Source of the DNA: Paralithodes platypus
Lineage: Eukaryota; Arthropoda; Malacostraca; Decapoda; Lithodidae
Direction of reading: 5' to 3'
Assembly (NCBI GenBank): GCA_032716605.1
Contig: CM064509.1
Span: 37,853,921 to 37,917,920 of the forward strand
Length of the DNA stretch: 64,000 nucleotides
Shown here: one piece after another, positions 43,304-52,546 of the stretch
How the letters are laid out: each line of letters opens with the position of its first letter
Numbering within the stretch: position 1 is the first letter of the stretch
Program-made: the position numbers and the translations under genes
Notes under the pieces: model-generated
What the model was told of the DNA's origin: nothing
Seen by the model: only the letters and a program-made list of their open reading frames with translations
Databases searched by the model: none

Positions 43304-43330
43304 GGCGTCTGTCTGCAATCCTCCCGTGTC
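43223..43330 (-). CDS. Candidate terminal exon of an unidentified - strand gene
   Basis: On the - strand it follows an acceptor (TTTTTTTCAATTTTCAG) and is open in phase 0 for 35 codons to TGA. It reads DTGGLQTDATTAANPSATTP then THHTPQEQHTTDPLR, Thr/Pro rich. It would splice in frame from the candidate exon at 53951-54121. No family is recognised. Support comes only from splice signals and frame; it could be chance. Confidence 0.25.
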   Translation of the reverse strand, partial: DTGGLQTDATTAANPSATTPTHHTPQEQHTTDPLR

Positions 43331-43566
43331 CTGAAAATTGAAAAAAAGACAATATATAAACATTTGAGGTTACAGGTATTGGTAAGACAAGTAAGTACAA
43401 AACAATGATTTCCTTAACTATTTTATATTGCCTGATGAGACATTTACATGAGGGAGCATAGATACACTGCCCACACAGACGTTGCGATCCCAGCGAGGTG
43501 GCCAGGACGAGAGAATATACATAACATAATTAAACATGACAAAATTAACTATGTTTCTTTTCAACT

Positions 43567-43735
43567 GACGGTAAATTGCAAAGTTACCATCAAAATTTCT
43601 CGCTTATTTTGAAGATTTTGTAGAGAAATATACGTGGACTATATATGATGGGAGACGCATAATTTCATTTTTGTTCATTAAATACTGTATAGAGAAAGTA
43701 GCTAGCTAATAAAGGAATTCAATTTATCGCCCATG
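43567..43735. mobile_element. Short fold-back element, related to 36090
   Basis: TTTCAACTGACGGTAAATTG on the left and CAATTTATCGCCCATG on the right match the arms of the 36090-36291 element with decay. No ORF. Confidence 0.5.
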
Positions 43736-44019
43736 TAAAGAAACCGAATTCAGTATAGTGGTCTAGTTAATCTAAAATCCTAACCTTTAGTTTTTTACAA
43801 ATACCCATAGCTAATGTCCAGGTAAGAAGGGAGAGGGAGCCAAACGGGGATGACTAAATAGAATCACCATGCGTTAAAAAGTACAATTTGTATTACACAA
43901 AATGAATATCTCCCTCTCAACCACTCTTGTTGGTTCGTCTCTCACTATAGTATTCATATATATTTTCACCAACCCACCAATTAATTTTCAAATAAACCTA
44001 ATTAATTAAATCAATGAAA

Positions 44020-44140
44020 GTAATGAATACATGTGGTATTCCAAGGACTCCAACCAAGGATACTCTCACCGAAATTCCGCACACTAAACATTACGCTATC
44101 AAGAGGGGGATCTGGCAGGTGTGGGGCTCTGCAGATTCCC
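44020..44140 (-). mobile_element. tRNA-derived SINE, decayed
   Basis: On the - strand GGTTGGAGTCCTTGGAATAC is a decayed B box followed by CACATGTATTCATTACTTTC, the tail seen at 46058 and 54840. The upstream tRNA-like part is not clear. Confidence 0.55.
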
Positions 44141-44246
44141 GTTTTTTTTAAATTAGGCCTTATAATTAGGGTGTGACAGGGATCTGCCTTGTGTAGGCCA
44201 ATCGGTTTTCTGCAGACTCCCATTTTCTTATGTTCTTAAACTCATT

Positions 44247-44435
44247 TCAGTAAGCTTGAGGTCTTTTGATGTCATCCTCTGTGGCTGTCCACGTCTCACT
44301 ACCATAATGTGGCATGCTTCTCACACATGCAGTACGTAGCTTTCCCTTACAGTGGAATGATAAACCCCCTTTGTCACACCACCCCATCACTTTCCTTTGC
44401 ACCCCCTCAAAAGGTACCAAATGCCTCATATTACA
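44247..44435 (-). pseudogene. LINE fragment (RTE-like)
   Basis: On the - strand FEGVQRKVMGWCDKGGLSFH, KGKLRTACVRSMPHYGSETW then TEDDIKR resembles the post-RT ACVRS-x-M-x-Y-GSETW stretch of RTE-type LINEs (compare ASCVRSAMTYTSET at 59225-59482). Short and isolated. Confidence 0.6.
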
Positions 44436-44894
44436 ACTAACCACACCTCACATTCCCCTACCTACATCACAACATGGCTTTAGGCCACTACACTCCATAA
44501 ACACTCTTCTTACAGACCTTACACAAAGAGCATTTGACGGCATCAACTCCGCCAGACTACCACAAAGATCACTACTTGCCACACTTGACATTAGTAAAGC
44601 CTTCGATGCCATCCCCCGCCACAACCTAACAAGCAAAATCTACGACACAAACATGCACAACAATACAAAAAGGTGGCTGGCCAACTACCTATCAGGCAGA
44701 TATGCACACATATAATTTGCCAGTCAGTCATCCAACATCAGAAACTTTAAAAAAACCAGTCCTGCAATGATCCGTCCTGTCGCCCACACTCTTCAATCTA
44801 TAATGCAGGATATACCCACACCTCACGTACCCCAAATATATATAGCTTCCTATGCAGACGACATACACCAACATGTACATGTACCAACATGGGC

Positions 44895-45398
44895 GGGTGC
44901 CCAACCCCTGAAATAGGGGAGCTATCTCCCCGCCAAAGGCGGATTTCTAGGGCCATTCCTAGCTGATGCTGAGAGGATTGGGTTCTAGTCATGTGGTGAT
45001 GGGCTGGTCTATCAGAGTGAGAACTGAGTGATCTCTGCCATACCCATAGCTTACTCTGACTGTTCCTTTTACTTATATATTTTCTAGATCTCGAGTGACG
45101 GCGTCTCTTCCGTGGATTGACCTCCCAATCTACCAAGATTGGAAGCCAAAGCGTCACATTTTTCCTTTGCCCCTCAACTTTCTCTTCATAATTGCTGAGG
45201 GGCACAGGGCCCTGGGTGGGGCTTTGGTTTCCCGGACGTTTCCGCACCCTCCTCAGCTCCCCGCCATGGAGTGGCTTCGGTCACCCAGGCTTTATTGTGG
45301 GTTGGCAGGGAGGGTTCTGGGGGCGCCCGGTTATGGCCTTGGCCTTGCTTGGGGCTGTTCGGCCAGGCAGCTTGGGGAACAACAAGAACAACAACAAC
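44895..45398 (+). mobile_element. (AAC)n-tailed SINE, near full length, in LINE
   Basis: It starts GGGTGCCCAACCCCTGAAAT and ends GGCCAGGCAGCTTGGGGAAC then (AAC)n, like 26448-26966 (519 bp). CAACATG occurs on both sides at the LINE junctions, a short and imperfect target duplication. It sits immediately after the LINE's YADD codons. A segment near the end is shortened (TTGCTTGGGGCTG). Confidence 0.88.
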
Positions 45399-45685
45399 AT
45401 GTACACACCAAGACCCAGACAGAGCAACACATCTCCTCAAACCGTATCTCAACACACTACATGAATGGTGCACTACAAACAGACTCAAATTAGCCCCAGT
45501 CAAATCCACTACAACCCTCCTCACGAGCTGGACAGCCGAATACAAAAACCCGCACCTCACCATAAACAACACCCCCCTAACACAAACACACGCACCCAAA
45601 AACCTAGGAGTAACATATGATACTCTGATGACATGCAAACAGCATATCACAAACATAAAAAATAAACTGACACCCAGACTTAAAG

Positions 45686-45870
45686 GTGGTATTAATATTG
45701 GTATAAAGGATTTTGTGGATTGTCTATACCGGACCTGTGACGTCATAGTGACGTCACAGAATTATCCTCTTTCTGGACTGGATGGTGGACTTGCACTGCT
45801 ATGACGCCATAGGTCCGGTGTAGACGATCCACAAAACCCTATATACCATTGTTAATAATTATTTTGGTGC
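45686..45870. mobile_element. Palindromic MITE in LINE
   Basis: TTTTGTGGATTGTCTATACC and GGACCTGTGACGTCATAG on the left pair with (other strand) TTTTGTGGATCGTCTACACC and GGACCTATGGCGTCATAG on the right. Arms are about 50 bp and the loop short. It interrupts the LINE between the LGVTYD block and the IRSVMEYASPAW block. Outer ends are approximate, and the target duplication is unclear. Confidence 0.8.
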
Positions 45871-46057
45871 CATTGGATTTGACAATATAATTATGTGCAG
45901 GTTGGCAATTATTATTCCATGTTTATCTCGACCCATGCACCGCCACCTTCTAACGCCCTCAGGTCACTTGCCCACACAAAATGTTGACACAACAGTATAC
46001 ACACAATATATAAGATCAGTAATGGAATATGCAAGCCCTGCCTGGGCTTCAAACCTA

Positions 46058-46190
46058 GCTGGTGGAAAAATGCACAGACTTTCGGTATGAGCATCCTAGG
46101 TTCGAATCCCTGGACTGACACATGTATTTGTTGATTTCATTAATTGAGTTTAGGAAGGAGTAAAGTCGGTTGGTGGAGGGAACATAATAA
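46058..46190 (+). mobile_element. tRNA-derived SINE in LINE
   Basis: GGTATGAGCATCC, then the perfect B box GGTTCGAATCC at 46099-46109, then CTGGACTGACACATGTATTT, GTTGATTTCATTAATTGAG. The copy at 54840-54990 is collinear. It sits after the IRSVMEYASPAW block of the host LINE. Confidence 0.82.
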
Positions 46191-46457
46191 TACATCACAA
46201 GACATTGCAGAACATTCAAAACACAGCCCTAAAAATCATCCCAGGCTGCAGAGCTACTACACCTACATCAAGAATCCAAAGTCCTTAAAGTCAAAGACCA
46301 CTTGGACATGAGAGGCACTCAATTCCTGACTGCAGCCTCCACAAACCAACACCATTCACTACAATACATGGCCCCACAGACACCAAGAAATGTCAAAACA
46401 ACAACAACACCCAGTACAGGAGGATATCACACACAAATACTGTCATCTTTCCCTCCC

Positions 46458-46500
46458 TGCCTTGGGGCTGTTCGGCCAGGCAGCTTGGGGAACAACAACT
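46458..46500 (+). mobile_element. Extremely 5'-truncated (AAC)n SINE
   Basis: Only CTTGGGGCTGTTCGGCCAGG and CAGCTTGGGGAACAACAAC remain, the last ~43 bp of the SINE. Such short ends show which part of the RNA is recognised for priming. Confidence 0.75.
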
Positions 46501-46817
46501 GCATTAGCTAAACAGAGATACTGTAATTACATAGAATCGCCATTCGTTAAAAAGTGCCATTTTTATAGCCTTAGCACAAAATTAATGACATATAAGAACA
46601 AATTCCCTGTTGTAAGACCTATGATATTGGCTGTCAAGATGAATCAAGTGACGTGTATAAATAAGGTGGTGTTATCTACTGTGGCAGAGAAGAAGCAATC
46701 ATCACATTGAAACTCCACTGTGAACATCTAGTGCGATGTAAAGTCAGGGAAAATAGGTTAGCCTAAACAGACCGGATGCGGAAATAACTTGAGCCGACCT
46801 TGCCAAGTGAGATACTT
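46501..46817. other. No confident feature
   Basis: No gene or repeat partner recognised; 106-residue + frame overlapping the SINE appears fortuitous. Confidence 0.4.
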
Positions 46818-46960
46818 TCTTGGTGACACTGGTAGAGTGTTCGCCTCATAGCCCGAGGGTCCCGAGTTCAATCCCAGGCCCTGGCATATTTTTGTGAGAC
46901 TATTCCCGCATCTAACGAAGTTTAGGTTGTGTTGGTAAAAATTTTCAGATGGTTGAGAGT
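46818..46960 (+). mobile_element. tRNA-derived SINE, second family
   Basis: TCTTGGTGACACTGGTAGAG and TGTTCGCCTC resemble a tRNA D-arm/A box, and CCCGAGTTCAATCCC (B box GAGTTCAATCC at 46864-46874) follows at tRNA-like spacing. The tail TTTGTGAGACTATTCCCGCA is not tRNA. The body differs from the 54840 family. Confidence 0.68.
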
Positions 46961-47073
46961 AAGATCGGAGCTCCATAAATCCTCTTTCGGGTATGGTGTA
47001 AAAAGCTATTCCTACAGCGACATATATGAAGCATCTAACATCTCTAAGCTTCAACCGATAATCTCGGGGCCTC

Positions 47074-47562
47074 TTAACCCTTCCTACCCGGCCAGTCTTA
47101 CCTAAGGACGGTCGCCCGTACCCGGGCGAAATGGCTGAAAAACGTCTAGGCCTAGGCTACCGTATTTATGTTTATTTTCACTGCTAGAACTTTCCCACTC
47201 ATCTATAATCGTAGTGCGGTTTTCAATCTGTATTTTGGCGTTGAGTAGAGCTCTGTAAGTCAACTGGTTCAGTTGTGATGACGATTTCAGTGGAGCAAAT
47301 ATTGCAGAGATGTTGCCAATATGGGGGCTTTTCAGACACTAATTTCGTCTGACGTCAGAACAATAACATTGAAGAGTCTTCTCCTTCTTGTTTTCGGAGG
47401 TGCGGTGACGCAACGCTTGGGTTTGTTGACATACGTCGTACGCACGGCATTCAGACCAAGCTTAATTAGGCTATTAAGCTGCCGTCTTAGGTAAGGACGG
47501 CCGGGTAGCGGCCCTTCTGTCGAGCTGTCATTAGGTAAGGCAGACCGGGTAGGAAGGGTTAA
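47074..47562 (+). mobile_element. TTAA MITE family T4, complete copy
   Basis: Ends TTAACCCTTCCTACCCGGCC and (other strand) TTAACCCTTCCTACCCGGTC, perfect over 17 bp, TTAA on both sides, 489 bp. The interior includes AACGTCTAGGCCTAGGCTAC and GGCGTTGAGTAGAGCTCTG. It is the best reference for the T4 family. Confidence 0.92.
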
Positions 47563-47808
47563 GAGTTACAGGCTACTGAACAGTGTACAGTTCCAAGATG
47601 GAGACAAAAACAAATAAAATAAACAATCCTAGTCACTTAGGCATGTGACATTTTAATTACTGTACTTTGAGTACACAAGCCCTGCGCTTTGATACTCGAG
47701 GTGGTTTCAAGATATAACGCAATAAATACTGTATGTATGTACAGTGGTGCTAATAAGTCATGTCCCAGCTGTCATTACGTTTGGCTCGCTCTGTGCTGTA
47801 TTAATGTC

Positions 47809-47955
47809 TGCCAGATGTTGAATAGGGTGGGTAAGTGTAGGAACATGTGTGTATATTTCACTCGATATGAAGAAATGAAGCTTAGATATTGCTGATACCA
47901 ATTATTGATCAAAACATACTTGGTGCCGAGACATGACTTATTAGCGCGACTGTAT
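47809..47955 (+). repeat. Interspersed repeat family P, copy 2
   Basis: Nearly identical to 1-151 in the same orientation. The similarity stops near GACTGTA in both. Confidence 0.75.
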
Positions 47956-48004
47956 ATGCTTTGGCACTTACCCCAGTTTTCCCCTTTTTATTTATTTTGT
48001 ATTA

Positions 48005-48055
48005 TTTATAGGGGTGGCCATCTCAAGACAGAGCCCGAATAGGGATATAGAAAAT
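48005..48055 (+). repeat. Repeat family X, fragment
   Basis: GGGGTGGCCATCTCAAGACA and GAGCCCGAATAGGGA match the beginning of X at 55676. Confidence 0.6.
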
Positions 48056-48204
48056 GCTCCTAAATAAATACGGAACAGCTTTGACTTCGACAAAATGATC
48101 TAATGGTAACGAAGGTGATATGAAAATGATGATCATTGTGCTGAATGGGGTCAAGTTTGATATTCTTACGTCAGATGGTAGCACTTGTATTCTTTCCCTT
48201 CCAA

Positions 48205-48320
48205 ATGTTATAGTAAAACTCTCAAAATAAACAAACCAAAACTTAGACGAATACAGTAAAAAGACAAAAGAACATATCAAAATCGCTATGTGGAAACGAC
48301 GCTTTAGCAAAATAACATTA
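48205..48320 (+). repeat. Repeat family R, partial
   Basis: AAATAAACAAACCAAAACTT, AATCGCTATGTGGAAACGAC and TTTAGCAAAATAA match other R copies. Confidence 0.7.
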
Positions 48321-48629
48321 ATCCTTCAATACAAACCCCAATGTACTTGAATAAACTAATGAAAGCATATGGTCGTCCCGGGATTCAAACTCGGGACACC
48401 ACACCCAGAACTTAACCCGTACAGTACCGGTGACGTCCATTCAGCTTAGGAAGGACCTCTAGCAATAATAAGGCTTCAAACTATCTCAACGAACCCTTGT
48501 AACGACCGCAGATCCCTCCTAAAGTCGGATCACACGAGAGCTTTTATAGTCAACATTCGATGATCAACATTTTTCTGGCAACATTTCTGGAGTATTTTGC
48601 ACTGCTATCGGAAACTAGACTGATGGTAG

Positions 48630-51608
48630 ATGAATTTAGGTAACTGTAATATATTGAATGTTGACCTCATGAGCTGGCAGACCAGTGTTGACCCTCCCGG
48701 TCGTCATCATGCGACTGTGTCAAGAGCATTGCAACGTCCCAAAGCTGCTTGTCAGTACAGCTATTTCTTTAGTAATATAAGGGGACTTCACTCTAACATC
48801 AATTCTGTACACCAATTTCTTCAAGCAGAATCCCCTACTCTCCTTTTTTTGACAGAGACTCAAGTAACATCCACATCTGACACATCTAGATTTAATTTTC
48901 CAGGTTATCAACTGCTCCAAAATTTCAGACCTAAAGGTGGTGTATGTTGCTTCGCAAAATCTGAAATTGCCCTGGAGGAGGTTACTAGTTTCAATTGTCC
49001 CTATTTTGATTATTCTATATACAAATTAATTTCTGCTGGTAAATTTAAATACATATGTTGCATCTACCGTTCCCCAAATACTCCTCCAGAGCAAAGTCTT
49101 TTTGATTCTCTGTCCTCACAACTCAGTGTCCTCAACTTAAATGCTTCTTCTGAAATCACTGTGTTGGGTGATTTTAATGTCCATAATGTTGAATGGCTCA
49201 CTCATTCAGCCAGGACTGATGATGCTGGTCTTGAATGTGAGCTATTTGCAGACTCATTTAATCTCATTCAACTAGTCAACCAACCCACCCGTGTACCAGA
49301 TAATCCTAATCATAATTCCCACCTACTGGACTTATTTTTAACAACCAATTCAGAAAATTATGATGTTACAGTGAGGTCCCCACTTGGATCTTCTGATCAC
49401 TGTCTGATACAGGCCACCTGTCTATCACCTACCACACCTTCCCACTCTGAACCTGTTTTGGTGACTAAATGGCATTACGATAGGGCAGACTGGGAGGGTC
49501 TTCAAGGTTTCTTTATTGATATTCCCTGGACCTCTTTCTTTTCTAATGATGCACACTCCACCTTGAGCCACATACAAGATTTTGTAAAAATTGGAATGGA
49601 AACTTTTATTCCTCATCAAAAGTACAGTAAAAGATCTAATTCACCTAAATGGTTTGACCATAATTGTGCTAGAGTAACTGAACAAAAAGCAATAGCCTAC
49701 AATGCATACACAAGATCAAAAACACATGAAGCCTTTAATTACTTTAGAAACATCAGAAATCATGCCAAAACTGTATTAAACCTAACTAAATCAAACTTTC
49801 TCCATAAGCAGGCAAATAAACTTCTAAATAATCCAAATGATAACAAAATATTTTGGTCTACTCTTAACTCATTCAAATCCAACTTCACTACTGCTTCATC
49901 CATTCCACCATTAAAATCTCCGACTGGCAATCTTGTAAGTGACCCACGAGGTAAAGCTAACCTTCTTGCAGATATTTTCTCCACCAACTCAACCTTAGAT
50001 GAAATAAATCAAGATGTCCCTGTACTTAATTTTAATTCACCTGAAATTCCCTCACTTAAGATCCACACCAGACATGTCAAAACTATTTTGCAGAATCTCT
50101 CAGTAGATAAGGCTCCTGGTCCAGATGAAATTCCTCCAATAGTACTTAAGAATTGCTCCTTGGTGCTCGCTCCTGTATTGGCAAAATTTTTCCGTCTGTG
50201 TACTCATACCTCATGCTTCCCAGTACCCTGGAAAGAAGCAAACATCCATCCAGTTCCTAAAAAAGGTGCCTCTTCAGATCCATCAAACTACAGACCAATA
50301 GCTATAACTTCCACTCTTGGCAAAGTTTTTGAAATTATATTAAATAATCACATAATTAAGCATCTGGAGAATAATAAATTAATCAGTGATAGGCAATATG
50401 GTTTTAGACGATGTCGATCAACTGCAGACATTCTTTGCCTTCTTACGCATCAAATCAACCAAGCTACAGACCAACATGGTGAAACACATACAATAGCACT
50501 GGATATATCAAAGGCATTTGATAGAGTCTGGCATCAATCCTTATTGTCGAAGATGTCACACTACGGCCTTGCATCATTAGTTCCACTAATTTCTTCTTAT
50601 CTTCATAACAGAAAAATATGTGTAATGGTAGATGGCCTTTATTCTCAATTTCACTCAATAAATGCTGGTGTTCCCCAGGGATCAGTTTTGGCCCCAACTC
50701 TGTTCCTCATTCATATCAATGATCTCATATCTACCACTCATAATCCAATACATTCCTACGCAGATGACTCAACACTCCACAGTTCCTTCACATTTACCAA
50801 TTCTTTCACCCAACCCGATCTTATAAATTCAAAAATAAACACTGCAATTTCTCTGAACCAGGACCTTTCTAGAATTAATGAATGGGGACAAGAGAATCTA
50901 GTTTCCTTTAATGCACAGAAAACCAAGTACATTCAATTTTCTAACCGACAGAATCTCACTGACTCCCATATATTTTTTAATGATGTAAATATTCCCACTT
51001 CCCCTAGTATTGACATTCTCGGTGTAACATTAACTACTAACTTGAGCTGGACACATTATGTTAGAAGCATTGCTAAGAATGCCTCTAAAAAACTGGGACT
51101 CCTGTACAGAGTTCGAGAATTCTTCACTGACGAGCAGTTGGCCGTAATATATAAAAGTCATGTGCGCTCTCAGATGGATTACTGTTCACCTCTGTGGGGT
51201 GGAAGTGGAGTGGTTGCATTGAGGCAGTTGGACAAAATTCAAAATAAAGCTATTAGATTAATCAATAACCCTGCAATCACACAGGACCTTCCTACATTAG
51301 CCATACGAAGAAACGTTGCATCCCTTGCATTATTCTACAGATATTTTCACAGCAATTGTTCCGAGGAACTTGCTTCAATTGTGCCGCCTCTCCACATCTT
51401 TCCCCGTAGAACTAGGGCAGCTGAGAGCGCCCATGAATTTACACTTTCTCCTCCACAATGCAGAACTTCTGCTTATCAGAATTCATTTATCCCCAGAGCT
51501 ACTACTCTTTGGAATTCACTTCCCTCGAATTGCTTTCCACAAACTTACAATCAACAAATGTTTAAATCCAGTTGTTACAAACATTTTATGAATGGAGGAT
51601 GCCTTTAG
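48630..51608 (+). CDS. Intact LINE ORF2: endonuclease and reverse transcriptase (Jockey-like)
   Basis: A 992-residue uninterrupted frame. The endonuclease shows FFSNIRGLHSN (about 46), FLTETQV (about 72), VLGDFNVHN (about 178) and SSDHCLI (about 253). The RT shows KAPGPDEIPP (about 495), NYRPIAITS, RQYGFRRCRSTADI, ALDISKAFDRVW, AGVPQGSVLAPTLF and the catalytic SYADDSTLHSS (YADD from residue 710). The tail has ILGVTLTTNLSW, MDYCSPLWGG, NVASLALFYRYF and TLWNSLPS. The first ~21 codons (MNLGNCNILNVDLMSWQTSV) come from the family H MITE; LINE sequence starts at 48692. Key residues are all present, so RT activity is plausible. Confidence 0.93.
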   Translation: MNLGNCNILNVDLMSWQTSVDPPGRHHATVSRALQRPKAACQYSYFFSNIRGLHSNINSVHQFLQAESPTLLFLTETQVTSTSDTSRFNFPGYQLLQNFRPKGGVCCFAKSEIALEEVTSFNCPYFDYSIYKLISAGKFKYICCIYRSPNTPPEQSLFDSLSSQLSVLNLNASSEITVLGDFNVHNVEWLTHSARTDDAGLECELFADSFNLIQLVNQPTRVPDNPNHNSHLLDLFLTTNSENYDVTVRSPLGSSDHCLIQATCLSPTTPSHSEPVLVTKWHYDRADWEGLQGFFIDIPWTSFFSNDAHSTLSHIQDFVKIGMETFIPHQKYSKRSNSPKWFDHNCARVTEQKAIAYNAYTRSKTHEAFNYFRNIRNHAKTVLNLTKSNFLHKQANKLLNNPNDNKIFWSTLNSFKSNFTTASSIPPLKSPTGNLVSDPRGKANLLADIFSTNSTLDEINQDVPVLNFNSPEIPSLKIHTRHVKTILQNLSVDKAPGPDEIPPIVLKNCSLVLAPVLAKFFRLCTHTSCFPVPWKEANIHPVPKKGASSDPSNYRPIAITSTLGKVFEIILNNHIIKHLENNKLISDRQYGFRRCRSTADILCLLTHQINQATDQHGETHTIALDISKAFDRVWHQSLLSKMSHYGLASLVPLISSYLHNRKICVMVDGLYSQFHSINAGVPQGSVLAPTLFLIHINDLISTTHNPIHSYADDSTLHSSFTFTNSFTQPDLINSKINTAISLNQDLSRINEWGQENLVSFNAQKTKYIQFSNRQNLTDSHIFFNDVNIPTSPSIDILGVTLTTNLSWTHYVRSIAKNASKKLGLLYRVREFFTDEQLAVIYKSHVRSQMDYCSPLWGGSGVVALRQLDKIQNKAIRLINNPAITQDLPTLAIRRNVASLALFYRYFHSNCSEELASIVPPLHIFPRRTRAAESAHEFTLSPPQCRTSAYQNSFIPRATTLWNSLPSNCFPQTYNQQMFKSSCYKHFMNGGCL

Positions 51609-51660
51609 GCACATGGACCTTTTTGTTTTATCTGTGTTTTTCCTTCCTCCGTTCATTGTC

Positions 51661-51694
<34 letters not shown>
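48692..51694 (+). mobile_element. Jockey-like LINE with poly(A) tail
   Basis: It begins CCCTCCCGGTCGTCATCATG just after TGTTGA (48686-48691) and ends in a ~30-nt poly(A) followed by TGTTAA (51695-51700), a probable 6-bp target duplication with one change. Length 3.0 kb. It has no ORF1, so it is 5'-truncated or a short-type element. A near-identical partial copy is at 40667-41855. Confidence 0.88.
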
Positions 51695-51696
<2 letters not shown>

Positions 51697-51874
51697 TTAA
51701 GTGGAAAAGCGCTCGTGTGATGCCGGTTTAAGCTGCACAATATCGTCTAAATACAGCCAGAATAAAAGCTAACATACGTCGCTGGTACTCAAAGGGTTAA
51801 GCATCTAAACCATTACACCACAAATACTGTGGGAATGAGCGTTGTCTACAGAGTTTAGACGGATTACCATTCCT

Positions 51875-52215
51875 ATTAAAATGTAAAACTTGCAAACTAA
51901 ACAAACCAAAACTGGGACAAAGACAATATAAAGGCAAAACAACTACAGTAATCAAAATCGCTACGGTATGTGGAAACAACGCTTACTAAAAATCTATGAA
52001 ATAAAAGAACAATCCACCACATAGGGTGTACAGTCGAGGTTAATAAGTGTTGTCAGATATTTCACAAAGTTTCGGACACTGACTAATACTCTGAGGGATA
52101 AGCACTTTTCCCAGTAACTATAAAGATACCGACAACACTTGTTGAGCGAAAACCACTGGAATCTATGACAACACTTAATACCCCCGATTGTACATTACTA
52201 CATGAGCAAGTTAAT
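51875..52215 (+). repeat. Repeat family R, containing a MITE
   Basis: AAACTTGCAAACTAAACAAA to CCACCACATAGGGTGTA, then a 160-bp insert, then CATTACTACATGAGCAAGTT and AATCTG. The other R copies (1240-1412) show the uninterrupted GTGTACATTACTACATG site. Confidence 0.82.
52031..52190. mobile_element. TA-flanked MITE inside repeat R
   Basis: Ends CAGTCGAGGTTAATAAGTGT and (other strand) CAATCGGGGGTATTAAGTGT, both then TGTCA. TA lies on both sides (52029-52030, 52191-52192). The uninterrupted R copies give the empty site with a single TA. Confidence 0.88.
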
Positions 52216-52264
52216 CTGTTTCTGGTAGTCTAATTCTAAAGGTAACATAATTTTTCAAGTTACA

Positions 52265-52450
52265 GGTCTCCCTCGATTTACGATTGGTTACGTTCCTGAA
52301 AACCCAATCTTGAATAGAAAAATTGTATAGCAAACCCTAAAATTAATAGGGTAAAGAAGGATGCGTTCTCGGACTAGCCAAAACTCAAACGTAAACGCCT
52401 AAAAACTGGCAATAATATCGTAAATTGGGGCATCGGATAGTGAGGGAGAT
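52265..52450 (+). mobile_element. Tigger/pogo-like fragment
   Basis: It starts ACAGGTCTCCCTCGATTTAC and includes GGTTACGTTCCTGAAAACCC and AAATTGTATAGCAAACCC. The opposite end is not obvious. An antisense partner is at 432-520. Confidence 0.5.
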
Positions 52451-52546
52451 CTGTATTTCGTCCGTTAACACCTTCATCACCATGACATACTTTTCATCAT
52501 ATTCTGGTTACCATTAGACAATTTTCTTTAGTTTGTAATCTATCTA

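Larger units (their letters stand above)
44436..46457 (+). pseudogene. Jockey-like LINE, disrupted by several insertions
   Basis: Pieces in LINE order: TSQHGFRPLHSINTLLTDL and TLDISKAFDAIPRHNL (RT), IASYADDIHQHVH (catalytic YADD, about 44850), then after a SINE DRATHLLKPYLNTLHEWCTT, KLAPVKSTTTLL and APKNLGVTYDTLMTCKQHI, then after a MITE TQYIRSVMEYASPAWASNLA, then after a tRNA-SINE LQNIQNTALKIIPGCRATTP and HLDMRGTQFLTAASTNQHHS. It differs from the LINE at 48692. The frame is also broken by a stop at 44713. Confidence 0.85.
48523..51728. mobile_element. Family H MITE containing a LINE
   Basis: TAA lies on each side (48520-48522 and 51729-51731), a 3-bp duplication relative to the solo T1. Ends share CGGATCACACGAG and (other strand) CGGCATCACACGAGCGC. 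The left body, 48523-48691, matches the solo H copy at 35776-35952 in reverse (TTTTGCACTG, GAAACTAGACTGA, GCTGGCAGACCAG). Confidence 0.88.
48412..51800. mobile_element. T1 MITE containing a family H MITE
   Basis: TTAACCCGTACAGTACCGG at the left and (other strand) TTAACCCTTTGAGTACCAGC at the right; TTAA is at 48412-48415 and 51797-51800. The left body (CTTAGGAAGGACCTCTAGC, ATAAGGCTTCAAACTATCTC) and right body (GCTGCACAATATCGTCTAAA) match 523-737 either side of CTAAGCTGC, the exact spot of the inner insertion. Confidence 0.9.
48321..51840 (-). mobile_element. tRNA-derived SINE head split by the T1/H/LINE stack
   Basis: On the - strand the right flank (51840 down to 51801) reads TTGTGGTGTAATGGTTTAGA (A-box part). 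The left flank (48411 down) reads GTTCTGGGTGTGGTGTCCCG then AGTTTGAATCCCGGGAC (B-box part). Joined over one TTAA, they make a tRNA-like head similar to 33351-33445. The T1 insertion separated the two promoter boxes by 3.4 kb. Confidence 0.78.
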
